From assembly GCF_030704535.1 (NCBI RefSeq), contig NC_081808.1:22013501-22077500 (forward strand): DNA of 64,000 nt, written 5' to 3'. The notes beneath the pieces are model-generated. The model saw nothing but the letters and a program-made list of their open reading frames with translations, was not told the DNA's origin and ran no database searches. Shown here one piece after another: positions 23,421 to 36,900 of the stretch (position 1 is the first letter of the stretch; the number at the start of each line of letters is the position of its first letter). A program made the position numbers and the translations under genes. The DNA comes from Vitis vinifera (Eukaryota > Streptophyta > Magnoliopsida > Vitales > Vitaceae).

Positions 23421-24099
23421 AATTAAATAATTTACATTTGTTTGACGTTTTCACCTCAAAATCTCACCTAAAAGATTTAAACTCTAGGCTTCAAACTCAT
23501 TAAATAAGTTGAGACACCGCTGGATTACATCCAACTTGTTGCTTCATATAGCAAACAAAATAAATATATTTTTTGTTGAAAAAATTATAATATTTTTAAA
23601 ATTATAAAATTAGTTAAAATTAAATAATTAAATTTTCTTTCATTTTCAATATATTCACATTTAAATATTATACATGTTTCATTTAATAAATTTTAAAATA
23701 TTAATACATTTATACTTATGCATAAGATAAAAATGAAATATTATTGATTTTTATTTTATTTATATATATTTAAAATTTTTCATAATTATTTTTTATTTTA
23801 ATAACATATAATAATATATTTATGACATTACCGGTTCAACCACAGTTTAACCATTGTTCCAATTAGTGAATCATGATTCGATAACTTTTTCAGTTCAATG
23901 ACCGACTCGATTCTAAAAACATTGGTCATTCTTGACCCTATTTGACAACAATAAATGATTGAACAACTTTCTACTTTACATAAGACTAACACTTGAGATT
24001 TGGTACCGTAACACTTGGGAAGAGTATAATTGGTTCTTGTTGAATCTATAAAATCAAAACTAAGTTTGGTGGTTTGATTGAGCGATACAAAGCCCAATT
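23421..24099. other. AT-rich spacer left of the copia fossil
   Basis: No gene or named repeat is seen. The last hundred or so bases may already belong to the decayed retroelement that becomes recognisable from about 24100. Confidence 0.4.
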
Positions 24100-25600
24100 A
24101 ATCATTAAGGGGTTCTCTCAATAATATGGTATGAATTATGAGGAAACTTTTAGTCTCGTTACAAAGATGATTATTGTTCGTACTCTTATTACAATTACCT
24201 TTGTTCGCTAATGACTTATATCTCAAATGGATGTTGAATGGTAATTTTCAAGAAGTTTACATGGTATCCCCTGTTAGTGTTTCTCATAATCCTAAAGAAG
24301 TTTATTAACTAAATAAAGCTTTATATAGTCTCAAACAAACACCTTGTACTTGGTTTGCAAAGTTCTCTAATATGTTTATTTTTCATGGCTTTCATCCTTG
24401 TTGTCATGATCTTGCACTCTTTCTAAAATGCACAAAAGTTGGTCATATTATATATTTTTTTGTATATATTGATGACGTGATTATTATAGGTGATGATGTT
24501 AATGGAATTGTAATATTGAAATCATATTTGGTTTCCTGTTTTACAATGAAGGATTTGAGCTCTCTACGATATTTTTTAAGCATTGAGGTAGCTTCTTCTT
24601 TGAAAGGTTATCTTCTCTCGTAGCCTAAATAGATATTTTATATACTCTCACCTTACAAACACTAAAACTATTAATGCTCATCTTAAGGTTAATGCTCAAT
24701 ATTCTTCTTTTGATGGTAACCCCTTGTCAAATCCTACTTTATGTCATATTCTTGTTAGCACTTTGGTTTATCTCAACATTACATATGAACATTGCTTATG
24801 ATGTTTACATTGTTAATCAATTTATTATTTTTCCTACTATAGTTCATTGGGCTATTGTTCTTCATATGTGATATCTTTGGGACACTATATTTCAAAGTCT
24901 TTTACTTTTGTCCACTTCCCCTTTTCAAGTTGCATGCATATTTTGATATTAATTGGACTAATGATCCTAAAAGTCGTAAGTCTATCATAGGATTTTGTAT
25001 ATTTTTTAGGGATTCTTTATTTCTCGAAAGAGTAAGAAATAGACTATTGTTTTTCAATATTCCACATAAGTTGAGTATCGTATTATTACATCTACCACTA
25101 GTGAAATAGTTCAATTATGCTAGTTACTTGTTGATATGTGTGTTTTTCTTTCTTATCTCACTTCTATATATTGTGACAATTAAGTTTATTGGGATTCATT
25201 ATCAACTCACTCGTCATTACCTTTAGCTTAACACTCTTACTTTGCCTTTTGCTTTTTATATATATAAATTGTAAAGGTGTTTACCAAGTCACACCCACTT
25301 TCATATTTTTTATTTCTAGTTGTCAAACTCTTGATATTTCTAACAACTGCATTTTGAGCTTATGGGCATGTTGGAAATATTTATTTATTAGAGTTATATT
25401 TATTTCATATATTATAATTATTCTTTCAGGAATAAGGGTAAATAAGTCATTTTTTATTTCTCTTATTTGTAAATCTATTTAAACTCTATGTATCGTACCC
25501 GTATTTTAAATGACCTTAATATGAAACCATAAACTTTTCTTTTGTCTATAATTCTTTTGAATCTAATAGTATTCCCCTTTAAGAATTTATATTTTTTTGA
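24100..25600 (+). mobile_element. Ty1-copia fossil: reverse transcriptase, RNase H and probable 3' LTR edge
   Basis: A strongly decayed copia element in plus orientation. Its translated fragments resemble, in order, the start of the reverse transcriptase domain (near 24100-24250), the YIDDVIIIGDD region of the polymerase active site (about 24460-24500), and the RNase H region with a DPKSRKSIIGF-like block (about 24950-25000). A TG-led segment from about 25369 may be the start of its 3' LTR. Gag, protease, integrase and the 5' end were not seen. It is broken in many places, probably ten or more, and appears old. Confidence 0.8.
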
Positions 25601-27540
25601 CTTTTGATTTTAAATTAATCTAAAATAATTGATTTTTTTAACCCAATATCATTCATAAATTGAGTCGTTGTGCTTTTTCTAAACCAGCCAAATCGAACCA
25701 ATAAGAATTGAAAGGCAATGAAAAACCTCCAAAGTTTGGTTGTCCAATCCTCCGAAGGGCTATCATGTGACACTACAAAGACTCTAAGAGTGTCTTGTTT
25801 GAAAAGCTAATTGTTTTTTTAGTAGAAAACATCATGATTTTAAGCATAGAAAGGTCCCTTTAAAAAAGATGTTGACAAGACTCGATTTGAGTGAGATTCA
25901 TTAAAAATTCAAGGGTTATTGGGTCGAGTGGAGACACCTAAAAGCCTAGGAACTTTCATTTGCTCGCAGGTCTTCTTCATTGACTCCTAGGAATCCTTTT
26001 TCCTAACTTCATCATGGGTTTAATATTTTCTATATATTTGCAGCATCCCACAATCATCAAATGGCAAACTTTAGTAACCACTAAGAAAAAAAGAAAAAAA
26101 GAAAAAAAGAAAAAGGAAATGCGTGTTTCATGTGCTCATGTTAAAAAAAATCATAAAATATCAACTCGAATTTTTAAATTTTAAATTTTAAATAATTATT
26201 AAAAAATAATTAATATTTTATATGTTTTTTTTTATTAAAGATACTACTTTTAATAATTCATGTTTTATATTTTAATGATATAAATACTATTTTGACCATG
26301 TTAAGTATTATTTTTGATCGATAAATGTATGAAACTTAAATTATTTTTAGAAAGTTTCTATTTTATAATTATTTTTAAATGAGTGTATAAAAATATATTT
26401 TTTTCAATCTCGTTTATGTACCAGTGATCCAAAACGCTAATCCTATTTATTTATTTTATTTTATTTACTTCTTTCATTTCCATGCCTTGTCTTCTCTTCT
26501 ACATCTTCTTAAAAAATGTTGACAAAGAGGATGAAAGGAAGCAAAGAGAAGGAAAGAATAAAAGAAAAAAAGAAACGAAGGAAGAGAAAATTGAGCAAAA
26601 ATAGGGTTAAGATTTTAGATGAGTAGGAAGAAGAAGATGGTATTTAACCATTATATAAATAAAATTTATTTTTAAAATAGAAAAATAGGTGAAATTGTAG
26701 AGAGATTAAATGAATGCATCTAAAAATTCTCAAATGATTTTTTTTTATATAAAATAAATTATAAAAGTTATTTATTATTTTAACTTTTTATAATAATTTA
26801 TTATTATAAAAATTGAAAATTTATAATAAAATATAACCCAAAATTATAAATTTTAAAAACCGCTTGTAGGATTTTACTTCAAGTAAAAAGTCATTTAGGT
26901 TGATTATTTGTTTGTTTTTTTTTTTTTACATGTTTTTAAGCCGTAAATATAGTCAAAGCAATTTTTCTAAAAGAAAAAATAATTATGGTTGATTTGATAG
27001 AATATTATTTTTATTTTTATTTTTAAAAATAAAAAATATATAAAAGAACACCCAATACATAGATTTAAAAAAGAATTATTATATAAATAATTTCAAAAAC
27101 AATAATTTATAAAAATAAATAATTTTGTCGACATAGATATTTTACCAAAAAGGAAAAAAATGAAAAATATATTTCTTTTTAAAATATAATTTTATATTTA
27201 GTAAAAATAAATAAAAACGTTCTAGAAAATATATACCATTTTTGTTTATTTTTAATTATCTATCCAGACAAAAATTTCTCCCCTTTGGGTACTGATATTT
27301 GCATCGTGAGAGCACAAACGTGAGCTGAGCACGCGTCACATACCAAAAAAGCATACGCGCTAAGGTAGCGCGTGCAATTATATATTTATCGATGGGAATA
27401 TACGACAAACTCAGATGGTAGTTCAGTGCATCATCTTACCTTTGGATCAAAATAAAATCTCGTCTTGACCAACGTTAAGCCCTACCTACTACTCTCTGCT
27501 CTCCCTCTCGCTTCAGATCGATTATTGAATCGTCGTGAGC
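25601..27540 (+). promoter_or_regulatory. AT-rich spacer and promoter of the aconitase gene
   Basis: No gene is seen from 25.6 to 27.3 kb. There is an (AAAAAGA)-type purine run at about 26080-26120 and very AT-rich DNA to 27280. A sharp rise in GC near 27300 marks the proximal promoter. A TATATATTTA box at about 27379-27388 and a pyrimidine-rich leader (27480-27520) precede the start codon at 27541. Confidence 0.45.
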
Positions 27541-30500
27541 ATGGGTATGGTGATAGCGAACTCAATCTGAGTTGAATCTCCACTGTTACTGCTTCATTGA
27601 GATTTGCGATTCAGCTTTCTTTTCATTTTCGTCTTTGGTTTCTCTTTTCATGTTTGGATTGTTTGTTTGATTGATTTCAGCGTCATCGAATCCTTTTGCA
27701 AGCATACTGAAGACACTTGAGAAGCCTGGAGGCGGCGAATTCGGAAAGTACTACAGCCTGCCGGCGCTCGGCGATCCAAGAATCGGTTAGTGTTAATCGT
27801 TTTTGTTTTGCGGCGCGTTTGGTTTCGGGGAAAATATTATGAAACGAAAGAAATTCTTGAATCGTTTGTGTGAGCTTGGTCAAATGTCTTTCCGGGTATT
27901 TAATTATGGAACATCTAGGAGTCGGAGTTTTTAATTTCTTTTCATTTCCTGCGATTTCTCGGCAACAGAACGGAGAGCTATGTGATTCAGTTATAAGATG
28001 GACTGATTTCATGGAATTGGGGAGTTCTGGAGTTTGACGTTGTGCTTTGATGTTTATCTTGCAGATAGGCTCCCGTATTCTATTAGGATTCTTCTTGAAT
28101 CAGCGATTCGGAATTGTGACGAGTTTCAAGTTAAGGCTAAGGATGTTGAGAAGATCATTGATTGGGAGAATTCTTCTCCCAAACAGGTTGAGATTCCGTT
28201 TAAGCCTGCTAGAGTGCTTCTACAGGTATACAACTTCAAAATATTCTATGTTACAACATCCCATTTTTGTACTGTTGGCGATAGTTGGATGATTGATATT
28301 GCGTTATTTGATTCTCAGGATTTCACGGGTGTTCCCGCCGTTGTTGATCTTGCATGCATGCGAGATGCCATGAACAAGCTAGGTGGGGATTCAAATAAAA
28401 TTAATCCACTGGTGAGCTGCATTCCTATATTCTATTTGGTTTTAGATATATTTCGGTCAATAATGATAATAATAATTCGGGTTCCCTAAGCAGTCAAAAT
28501 CCCAAATTGTAATGAGATTCCATTGTTCCATTTCTTTTCTAGGACTTTTTTCAATTTCAATTCAATTGTTTATTTTCTGTTTATCTTCTGCTTTCATATT
28601 TCCATGGAGCACTTTCAGAGCCTGGGTATGCACATTTGGATTCATTTATGAGTTACCATCTAAATGTTTTTTGCTTGTAGGTGCCTGTTGATCTAGTCAT
28701 TGATCACTCAGTCCAGGTTGATGTTGCCAGATCAGAAAATGCAGTGCAGGCAAATATGGATCTTGAGTTCCAACGAAACAAAGAAAGATTTGGTTTTCTC
28801 AAATGGGGTTCAAATGCATTCCATAACATGCTTGTTGTTCCTCCAGGATCTGGGATAGTCCACCAGGTAATGTACAGCTATATGAGGTGTAAGTTTTCAT
28901 GTTTCAAGTATTTATTTTGCCATGTTATCCAAAAATAAAAACAAAATAAGAACATATGCTTGGCTGCTGTTACATGATTGATGGGACTTATTGCTACTTG
29001 GAGACTCAACTCAATTTGCCCTCTTTCTGCAATTCCCTTATGATTCCCTAATTATATGGGAAACTAATTTGGAAATGCTGTTTTCCAGGTGAACCTGGAA
29101 TACCTTGGCAGAGTTGTGTTTAACACAGAGGGCATCCTTTACCCTGATAGTGTTGTTGGAACAGATTCACACACTACTATGATAGATGGATTAGGCGTTA
29201 CTGGCTGGGGAGTTGGTGGTATTGAAGCAGAAGCTGCAATGCTTGGCCAGGTAAAGGAATTTTCTAGGAAATGTACTTTCAAAAAACAGTTTTTTGAGAA
29301 CTTGTTCTAGGACCATCGTATTTTTTAGAACATATTTTAATTGTTTTAAGTTATTTTCACTTGTGCTATTTTAAAAAATACTTGTACAAATATGGAGAAT
29401 GATCGAAAATAAAGCAAGATAGAAGTTATTTTTTAGAAATATTTCAAAACACAGAAAATATGTTCAAAACATTCCAAGTTCCCAAACAAACCTTTGTCTT
29501 GGAAAACATTAGAGAGCTATTTTTGAAAACTGTTTTAAAAAACTATTTTTTGAGAAATGATTTTGAAAACATTCCCAAATAGGCCCTAAGATTTTTTTTT
29601 TCCTTGAAGTTTCCAATTAATCATATCGTTCATGTCTTCGTAAAACTTAATCTTTACCAAATATTACTGCTCAATTATATAGTAGCTAAATGAAACAAAA
29701 TGTTGACAAAGGGCACCCTGTAATAATATACAGCCAAAAAAAAAAAAAAAATCTCCTTTTATTGTGATTGAAATATGATTCTCAAGCAACTTCTAACAGA
29801 GCTAATACAACGGATTTGCGAACCAATAGAACACAATGCTAAAACTGAATCAACCACACAAGAGACCAATTTTACATGGACAGCCCTCCAAAGCGAAAGG
29901 AAAAACCAAGAGGACGATAGTTCTATCAATAATAATGGGTTTATCAAGTTCTCTCTAGAAACGAACTCACAACAATACAACCTCATAAAGAACATGACAT
30001 TCTCAGCATTAACAATGATACTGATCATCTATAACACTGGATTTCTTGCACTTTCTTGTCAAGAAATAATTTCTTCTATATTTCTTTTGTTATGTGCAGC
30101 CCATGAGCATGGTTCTACCTGGTGTGGTTGGGTTTAAATTATCAGGAAAATTGAGAGATGGTGTGACTGCCACTGATTTGGTTTTGACAGTAACTCAAAT
30201 GCTGAGGAAGCATGGTGTTGTTGGCAAGTTTGTGGAGTTCTACGGTAAAGTCATTGATATAGTTAATCATGTTATTCTAACGGTTTTGGTGGTTGTCACT
30301 GCTTGTTTTGCTTTTCTGTTTTTTCTCCCGTTTGATATCAACTTGTACTTCCATATACAGGTGAAGGCATGCGTGAACTGTCATTAGCAGATCGTGCCAC
30401 AATTGCCAATATGTCCCCTGAGTATGGTGCTACCATGGGTTTCTTTCCTGTGGATCATGTCACTCTGCAATATTTGAAATTGACTGGCAGAAGGGATGAA

Positions 30501-33500
30501 ACTGTAAGGCATTAACCCAAAGTCCATTTCATTTAACATGGCCATACTGCACATACTAACTTCTAAACAACATTTTAGGTTTCTATGATAGAATCCTACT
30601 TGCGGGCCAATAATATGTTTGTGGATTATAGTCAGGTACACTGAGACTCCTTGTGTTGTTTGAGAGATTTTATTTTAAAATTTTAAATATTCATATTCGA
30701 TATGTCCACTAAAGTGTTTTTTATTGATTATTTGTTGCCTGAACTCAGCCCCAGGTTGAGAAGGTGTACTCTTCGTACCTAGAATTGAATCTTGAGGATG
30801 TGGAACCCTGTGTATCAGGGCCCAAGAGGTACACTTTTCTAGATCCGTTCAGACTTCCATTCACTTCCTTTATGGATGCATCTAAGATCATTTCTTGTTT
30901 TTCCAAAAAGTTTCATTCTGCATGCCTCAGAATCTGATGTGTTGCAGGCCACATGATCGGGTTCCTTTGAAAGAAATGAAAGCAGATTGGCATTCTTGCT
31001 TAGACAATAAAGTTGGATTTAAGGTGAGAATTTTGAAACTTAGATTAACTTTGGCTGATGTGTCTTGGGTTATTGTTTGTTCCTTCCATGTGCTGTAGAA
31101 TAAGTACCTTTGATCTTTATTCAGGTTTTCATTCATATCCTCGATCTTGAGTCCAACTCATAATTGATTTGATATTCAGGCATTTTCAGAACCAAGCTTC
31201 TTATAAATTTGTGGTTTGATGTTTGCTTCATCATTGTTTGCTATTTCTATATTACAGGGGTTTGCTATACCAAAGGAATCTCAAAGCAAGGTTGTGGAGT
31301 TCTCATACCATGGGACTCCAGCACAACTTAGGCATGGGGATGTTGTTATAGCTGCAATCACTAGTTGCACAAATACCTCAAATCCTAGTGTAATGCTGGG
31401 AGCTGCTTTGGTTGCAAAGAAAGCTTGTGAATTAGGATTAGAGGTTAGATTTCCATTCTTTTCCTTAATTTTTTTCTGTCATTATCTATTGATTGCCCTC
31501 GTAGAATAACTAAGAAGCCATGAAATGAATGATACCAGAAGTTGCAGCAAGAAAGTTGATTTCAACAGATACAATGTCTGTGATTTATGTGTCTAGAATG
31601 CATTAATTCACACTTACTCAGGGGCTGTATATGATGGAGCATCCATACCGAGTTAACATGACTAAGAATTTTGTTTTGGGTTGAAATTCTACTTTTTGTA
31701 TGCTTCTACATTCTGTTCCACAAAAGTTGAATGCTTGCATGGGAGAAAATTTCAACATGGTATCAGAAACCATCCAGTGCTGCAGAATGTGAATTTCCAA
31801 TTTATTCCTTTTACATTTTTTTTTTCTAGAAATGTGGGATTTTGTCTATGCCAAATCTGTTGATTGGGAGGGCATTCTAGCCTGCAGTTTCACATGCTGG
31901 ATTGTTGTATCCATTCCCTTCTGTTTCCTTGGTACTTTTAAATTAATGTCATAGAAATCTCTGTATTCTTACATAGATTTGTACCTTAATTGTAGAGCAG
32001 GAGCTTTCATTAATGCACACTCTGAGTGGAATGCTCATAACTGGGTACTGCCATGGTTATTATTAGAGTGGTTTTAATCACCTGCAGTTACTAATTTTCA
32101 ATTTATCTTCCCATTAGGTGAAGCCATGGATTAAGACAAGTCTTGCTCCTGGGTCTGGGGTTGTAACCAAATATTTAGAGAAGAGGTATGTTTTAGGAAT
32201 CTAGAAGACCATATTTTCAAAATGTCTTTGGGAAATGCATTCCTGAATCAGATGTTGCCCTCCACAGTGGCTTGCAAAAGTATTTGAATCAGCTAGGTTT
32301 TCATATTGTTGGTTATGGATGCACCACATGCATTGGGAATTCTGGAGACATTAATGAATCAGTGGCATCAGCTATTAGTGAAAATGGTAAATTCCTTCTA
32401 TATTAGTATTTTATTGAATTGTTTTATTCGCATCAGGATCTTTTGTTCTGAATCTTGTCTACATGTTCAGACATGGTAGCCGCAGCTGTGTTATCTGGAA
32501 ATAGGAATTTTGAGGGCCGTGTGCATCCTTTAACAAGGGCAAATTACCTTGCTTCTCCTCCCCTTGTGGTTGCTTATGCTCTTGCTGGCACAGTAAGTAA
32601 CTTTTAAATCTTCATACACTCGCATGCACTTTCTGATCTCCATCTTCATCATATGCTTTTACAGTACTTGATGATGACATCCCCAATTACTTTGCTGCTG
32701 ATATGTAGATTTTTGTCTCGAGTATATCTCTCATTGGTTGCCCATCCTGCAGGTTGATATTGATTTTGAGAAGGAACCCATTGGGGTTGGGAAAGATGGA
32801 AAGCAGATATTTTTCAGGGATATTTGGCCATCCACTGAAGAAGTAGCAAATGTGAGTCACCCAAACCTGATTTAATATTTAGCCCCAAGGATTGCATACT
32901 TAGAATTAATTGTTTTTTCCTCTTTCTTGCACCATCTTCAGGTTGTACAATCAAGTGTGTTGCCTGCCATGTTTAAGGCTACATATGAAGCAATCACCCA
33001 AGGAAATCCCATGTGGAATCAATTGTCCGTACCTTCCAGCACCCTCTACACCTGGGACCCGAAATCAACCTATATACATGACCCACCCTACTTTAAAAGC
33101 ATGACTATGTCCCCTCCAGGTCCTCATGGAGTTAAGGATGCTTATTGCTTGCTCAATTTTGGAGACAGTATTACAACTGACCACATCTCGCCTGCTGGTA
33201 GCATCCATAAGGACAGTCCTGCAGCCAGATACCTCATGGAACGAGGTGTTGATAGGAGAGATTTCAATTCTTATGGAAGTCGTCGTGGTAATGATGAGAT
33301 CATGGCAAGGGGTACTTTTGCTAACATTCGCATTGTCAACAAACTATTGAAAGGAGAAGTTGGACCCAAAACACTTCACATTCCCAGTGGCGAGAAACTC
33401 TCTGTTTTTGATGCCGCCATGGTAAGTCTTCCAAACTTACCATACTTTTGCCATGAAGTTTTTACAAATAACACACTATTATCTCGTGAAAACACTATCA

Positions 33501-34626
33501 AAAGGAAAAGTTGGATCATTCAAATTTCTAGCAGGGTGCTGCACAATGAGTAAACTGTCCTTGAGGGACACATGATAAAAAACCTTAAACTTTCGCTGTC
33601 CTTCGTTATTTATAACCAGACAGCATTGTGTTGCCACAAATATACCAATATGAAGCATTGGGTGAGTTAACGATAATAACATGATAGAATCAATGCAGTC
33701 CTCCACATGGCGGGTATATCTCAATACCCAGTATGGTCCACTGAACAGATATTTTGCCACAAAAACTGATATGATTGGATGGTCCTGATTGTTAGCTCTA
33801 TATATGAACAAAATTGTATTGACTAAAGTGGTGCCTTTTAAATCAAGAAATCTCTTCTCTGCAAGACGTCTGAAATAAGTACCCCAGTTCTTGTGCTGAG
33901 ACTGCAGAGGTTTTATATATTATATATGTTGCATATATTTTGATTATTATTATTATTTTTCCGTAAACATTTTTCTTTTAATTTCTTATGTCAACAGAGG
34001 TACAAGAGTGAGGGCCAGGATACCATTATTCTGGCTGGTGCCGAGTATGGTAGTGGAAGCTCTCGTGATTGGGCTGCCAAGGGTCCAATGCTGCTGGTAT
34101 AATCCTTGCTAACGTCCTATTCCTTTTAGTTTCCATGGGCATATACAATTTTGTCTTTGCATTGGCATGTTAATTTTAAAATATACCCAGGGTGTGAAAG
34201 CAGTGATAGCAAAGAGCTTTGAGCGAATTCACCGCAGTAATCTGGTGGGTATGGGTATCATTCCCCTGTGCTTTAAGCCTGGGCAGGATGCTGAGACTCT
34301 TGGGTTGACTGGCCATGAACGCTACACAATCGACCTTCCTAGCTCAGTTAGTGAAATAAAACCAGGTCAAGATATCACCGTAGTGACAGACAATGGGAAA
34401 TCATTTACTTGTACCATGAGATTCGATACAGAGGTAATAGAAATAACTCAAATCATGCATTTTTCCCTTAAATCCATCAGTGGCTTAATTCTCATGGACA
34501 CTCGTAGTTCCATAGTTCCTCACCTTGAAAGGTTGGGTTATTCTGGTGCAGGTAGAACTGGCTTATTTTGATCATGGAGGCATTCTGCAGTACGCCATCA
34601 GGAACTTGATCGGTGGGAGAAGTTAA
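27541..34626 (+). CDS. ACO: Aconitate hydratase (aconitase), cytosolic/mitochondrial AcnA-IRP1 type
   Basis: A complete 20-exon gene of 2703 nt (900 aa) with all phases consistent. Exons: 27541-27544, 27681-27785, 28065-28225, 28319-28411, 28681-28866, 29089-29250, 30100-30244, 30361-30503, 30579-30635, 30749-30828, 30948-31023, 31258-31443, 32118-32185, 32268-32386, 32471-32592, 32753-32851, 32942-33421, 33998-34096, 34191-34433 and 34552-34626. It interconverts citrate and isocitrate through a 4Fe-4S cluster. Seen: cluster cysteines at about residue 441 (TSCTNTS), 507 and 510 (GYGCTTCIG), the DSHTTM block, and active-site YGSGSSRDW near 779-787. The start [19 protein letters not shown] lacks the long transit peptide of some plant paralogues, like Arabidopsis ACO1. 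The first coding exon is only ATGG. Intron 6 (849 bp) carries a MITE-like repeat. No damage seen. Confidence 0.96.
29272..29592. repeat. MITE-like repeat in aconitase intron 6
   Basis: AT-rich segment with near-terminal blocks of the type GTTTTTTGAGAAC and ATTTTGAAAACATTCCCAAATAGGCC, and an inner GAATGATCGAAAATAAAGCA block. The inner block recurs almost unchanged near 45.85 kb, so this is a member of a local repeat family also represented at about 45.7, 51.6, 53.8 and 56.1 kb. Confidence 0.6.
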
Positions 34627-35621
34627 ACGAGTCTCAAAAAGCAACAGAAGAGTGGGATCATGTTCGACTCTGCGTAACCAATTTTTCTCACGGTATGGGT
34701 TGAGAAAACTCGGGACACATTGCTTCAGTTTGTCTAATCCAATCGATTTGATATGAATAAAAGGAGGAACGTGATGGGAGTGTCTGTAATACTGTTTTGA
34801 CATTTTTATTTAAGGTCTTTTTCAGTTTAGTTTTTGGAAAGGGTGATGGCATCCTTCGCAGCATTCCAGATCTTAGTAATGCTAAGATGCGCTGTCTGCC
34901 TTCACGAACTTGCATTTGTTTAATGTCAAATTCTGATAAGAGAACAAAGCTATAAATCAAGCACATGCTTAACAAGCTTGCAATACAATCATCGGTTCAA
35001 ACTTCAACACAACATCAGATGTCATAAGTCTACCCGTGGTATTTCCTGAAAGCGTTATTTGCCACGCTCTCAATGCGCTGTGCGGCGGTTGTGCAATCCT
35101 CTCATCCATCGTCTCTTCTAAGGCTTTCCCTGCTTGACGTATTAAATCTCTGGGTGGGGGTACGATATGTTCTGACCATTCTTGTTTGAAGATGGGCCTT
35201 GCTCTAAAGGTGGGGCAAATAATCACCTAGCTCTAAAGGAACATTACGAGATCTAGCTGTGTGCAGTTCTTAAAGGTTCATTGCTCCTTTTCTGGGAATG
35301 CAGTTTCTGGTTTGTCCATAAAGCCTCATATAACTACTGTCTGCCCTGCCACGCAATTATGGCCTCAAGCACTGTCAGAGCGATGTCATGACTTGCATGC
35401 ACATTAAAACCAATGAGCCACAATCATCACCTCAATAATCATCACAGACAGTAATTATATTTGTTCATAAATAAATCAGCACCGCGACCTGAAGAGTTGC
35501 CGGACTGGAACCAAATGAAAGTAGTGCTTATGTCATTCACTCCTGGACCATGCTCTGTTTAGGAGGAACAAATGAGATAATATCTCATATTTGGTTAAAG
35601 GGATAAAAGAAATGGACGTAT

Positions 35622-35671
<50 letters not shown>

Positions 35672-36900
35672 GAGGATATAATAATCCAAAGTTAAAGAAA
35701 TGAGATATAGATACCCCGTGAATAATAAATTTGCACTTATCAATTTTCTTTTGTAATACAAATAATTTTGATTGGATAAAAAGGTTAAATTTGCAGTTAA
35801 AAAAAAAAACTAATAGATATTATTTAATACAAATAATTTCCCATATTTAATAATACAATATAATATTTTTATTTATAAATTTTAAATATTTTAATCAAAA
35901 TTATGTTTTTCATTCCTATTGGTATCGGGGTATAATACATCAAGATATCACTTCATTGAATACATGTCCTATGATATCATAATCCAATATTCTAAGATAA
36001 ATATGTCTAATTAATGGGATGTAATTAATATAGTCTAAATGTGATTGTGGACATCAAATTTTTTTAATAAATTAATTTTTCATTAAATTGGTCTTTCAAA
36101 ATTGTGGCTTCTTAATATAACAAAATTTGGGTTTGATAACATGTTATACACACATTTGATACGTGACATATATTCAAAAGATGATAGCGGTTAAATTTGT
36201 AAGATTACAAAATTTAACTACACAAATAAAATCAAAATTTTCAATTGAAGTGAAAAGAGAATTAAAAAAACATATATTATCTTGTTGAAAAGAAAATAAA
36301 TCTTAGATTGAAGTCAAAAGAGAATTTTTTTTAAAAAAAAAAATTCTCTTGTTGGAGATTTCCCATCATTAGGAAACAAGTTGCTAAAGATTAAAGAACA
36401 AAATTCTTTGAATTAAGCAAATCAAATTTCACAAATTTCAAATTTAATTCCCTAATTTCACCTATAAATAATAGTAATTTTTCTAAAGAATCAATAAAAA
36501 CAACACACAATAAAAAAGACTTCATTCGGGAAAAAGTTACTTATGACCCTCAATTGATTTTCGAAATCAAGAAAACATTTTCATCGTCTACTTTTAGATT
36601 GTTATTAAAGTGAAAAAATAAGAAAATATTCTTTTGTAAAAGAATATTACTATAAAGATTGTATCCTACAATAACTAATTTTAATAAAAATTTTGTTTCA
36701 AATATTGTTCTATAGTTTTGCTTATTTTGCGGGATTTCACAAAATTTGCACATACAGTAACACGACACGTAAAAATGAAATAAACGTGTAATATATTCAC
36801 TAACTGTAATATTCACGACTTAACATTTAGGTTCTGATGCATGATGAAGTAAATTGAACTCATAAATATTCCATTTTTTATTCTATTAGTGACAGTAAAA
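34627..36900. other. 3' UTR of aconitase and AT-rich intergenic DNA
   Basis: The first 200-250 bases should be the aconitase 3' UTR. An 85-codon minus-strand frame at 34969-35226 looks coding-like in composition but matches no family I know and has no visible upstream exon. From 35.6 kb onward the DNA is AT-rich without coding signal. Confidence 0.45.
35625..35669. repeat. (TA)n microsatellite
   Basis: An uninterrupted TA run of about 22 units in intergenic DNA. Length is likely to vary between individuals. Confidence 0.97.

Noticed and set aside
29775-30137. 120-codon plus-strand frame
   Set aside because: It is intron 6 of aconitase running into exon 7 in a wrong frame.
34492-34975. Two overlapping minus-strand frames of 95-103 codons
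   Set aside because: They overlap the last aconitase exon and its 3' UTR in antisense and look random.
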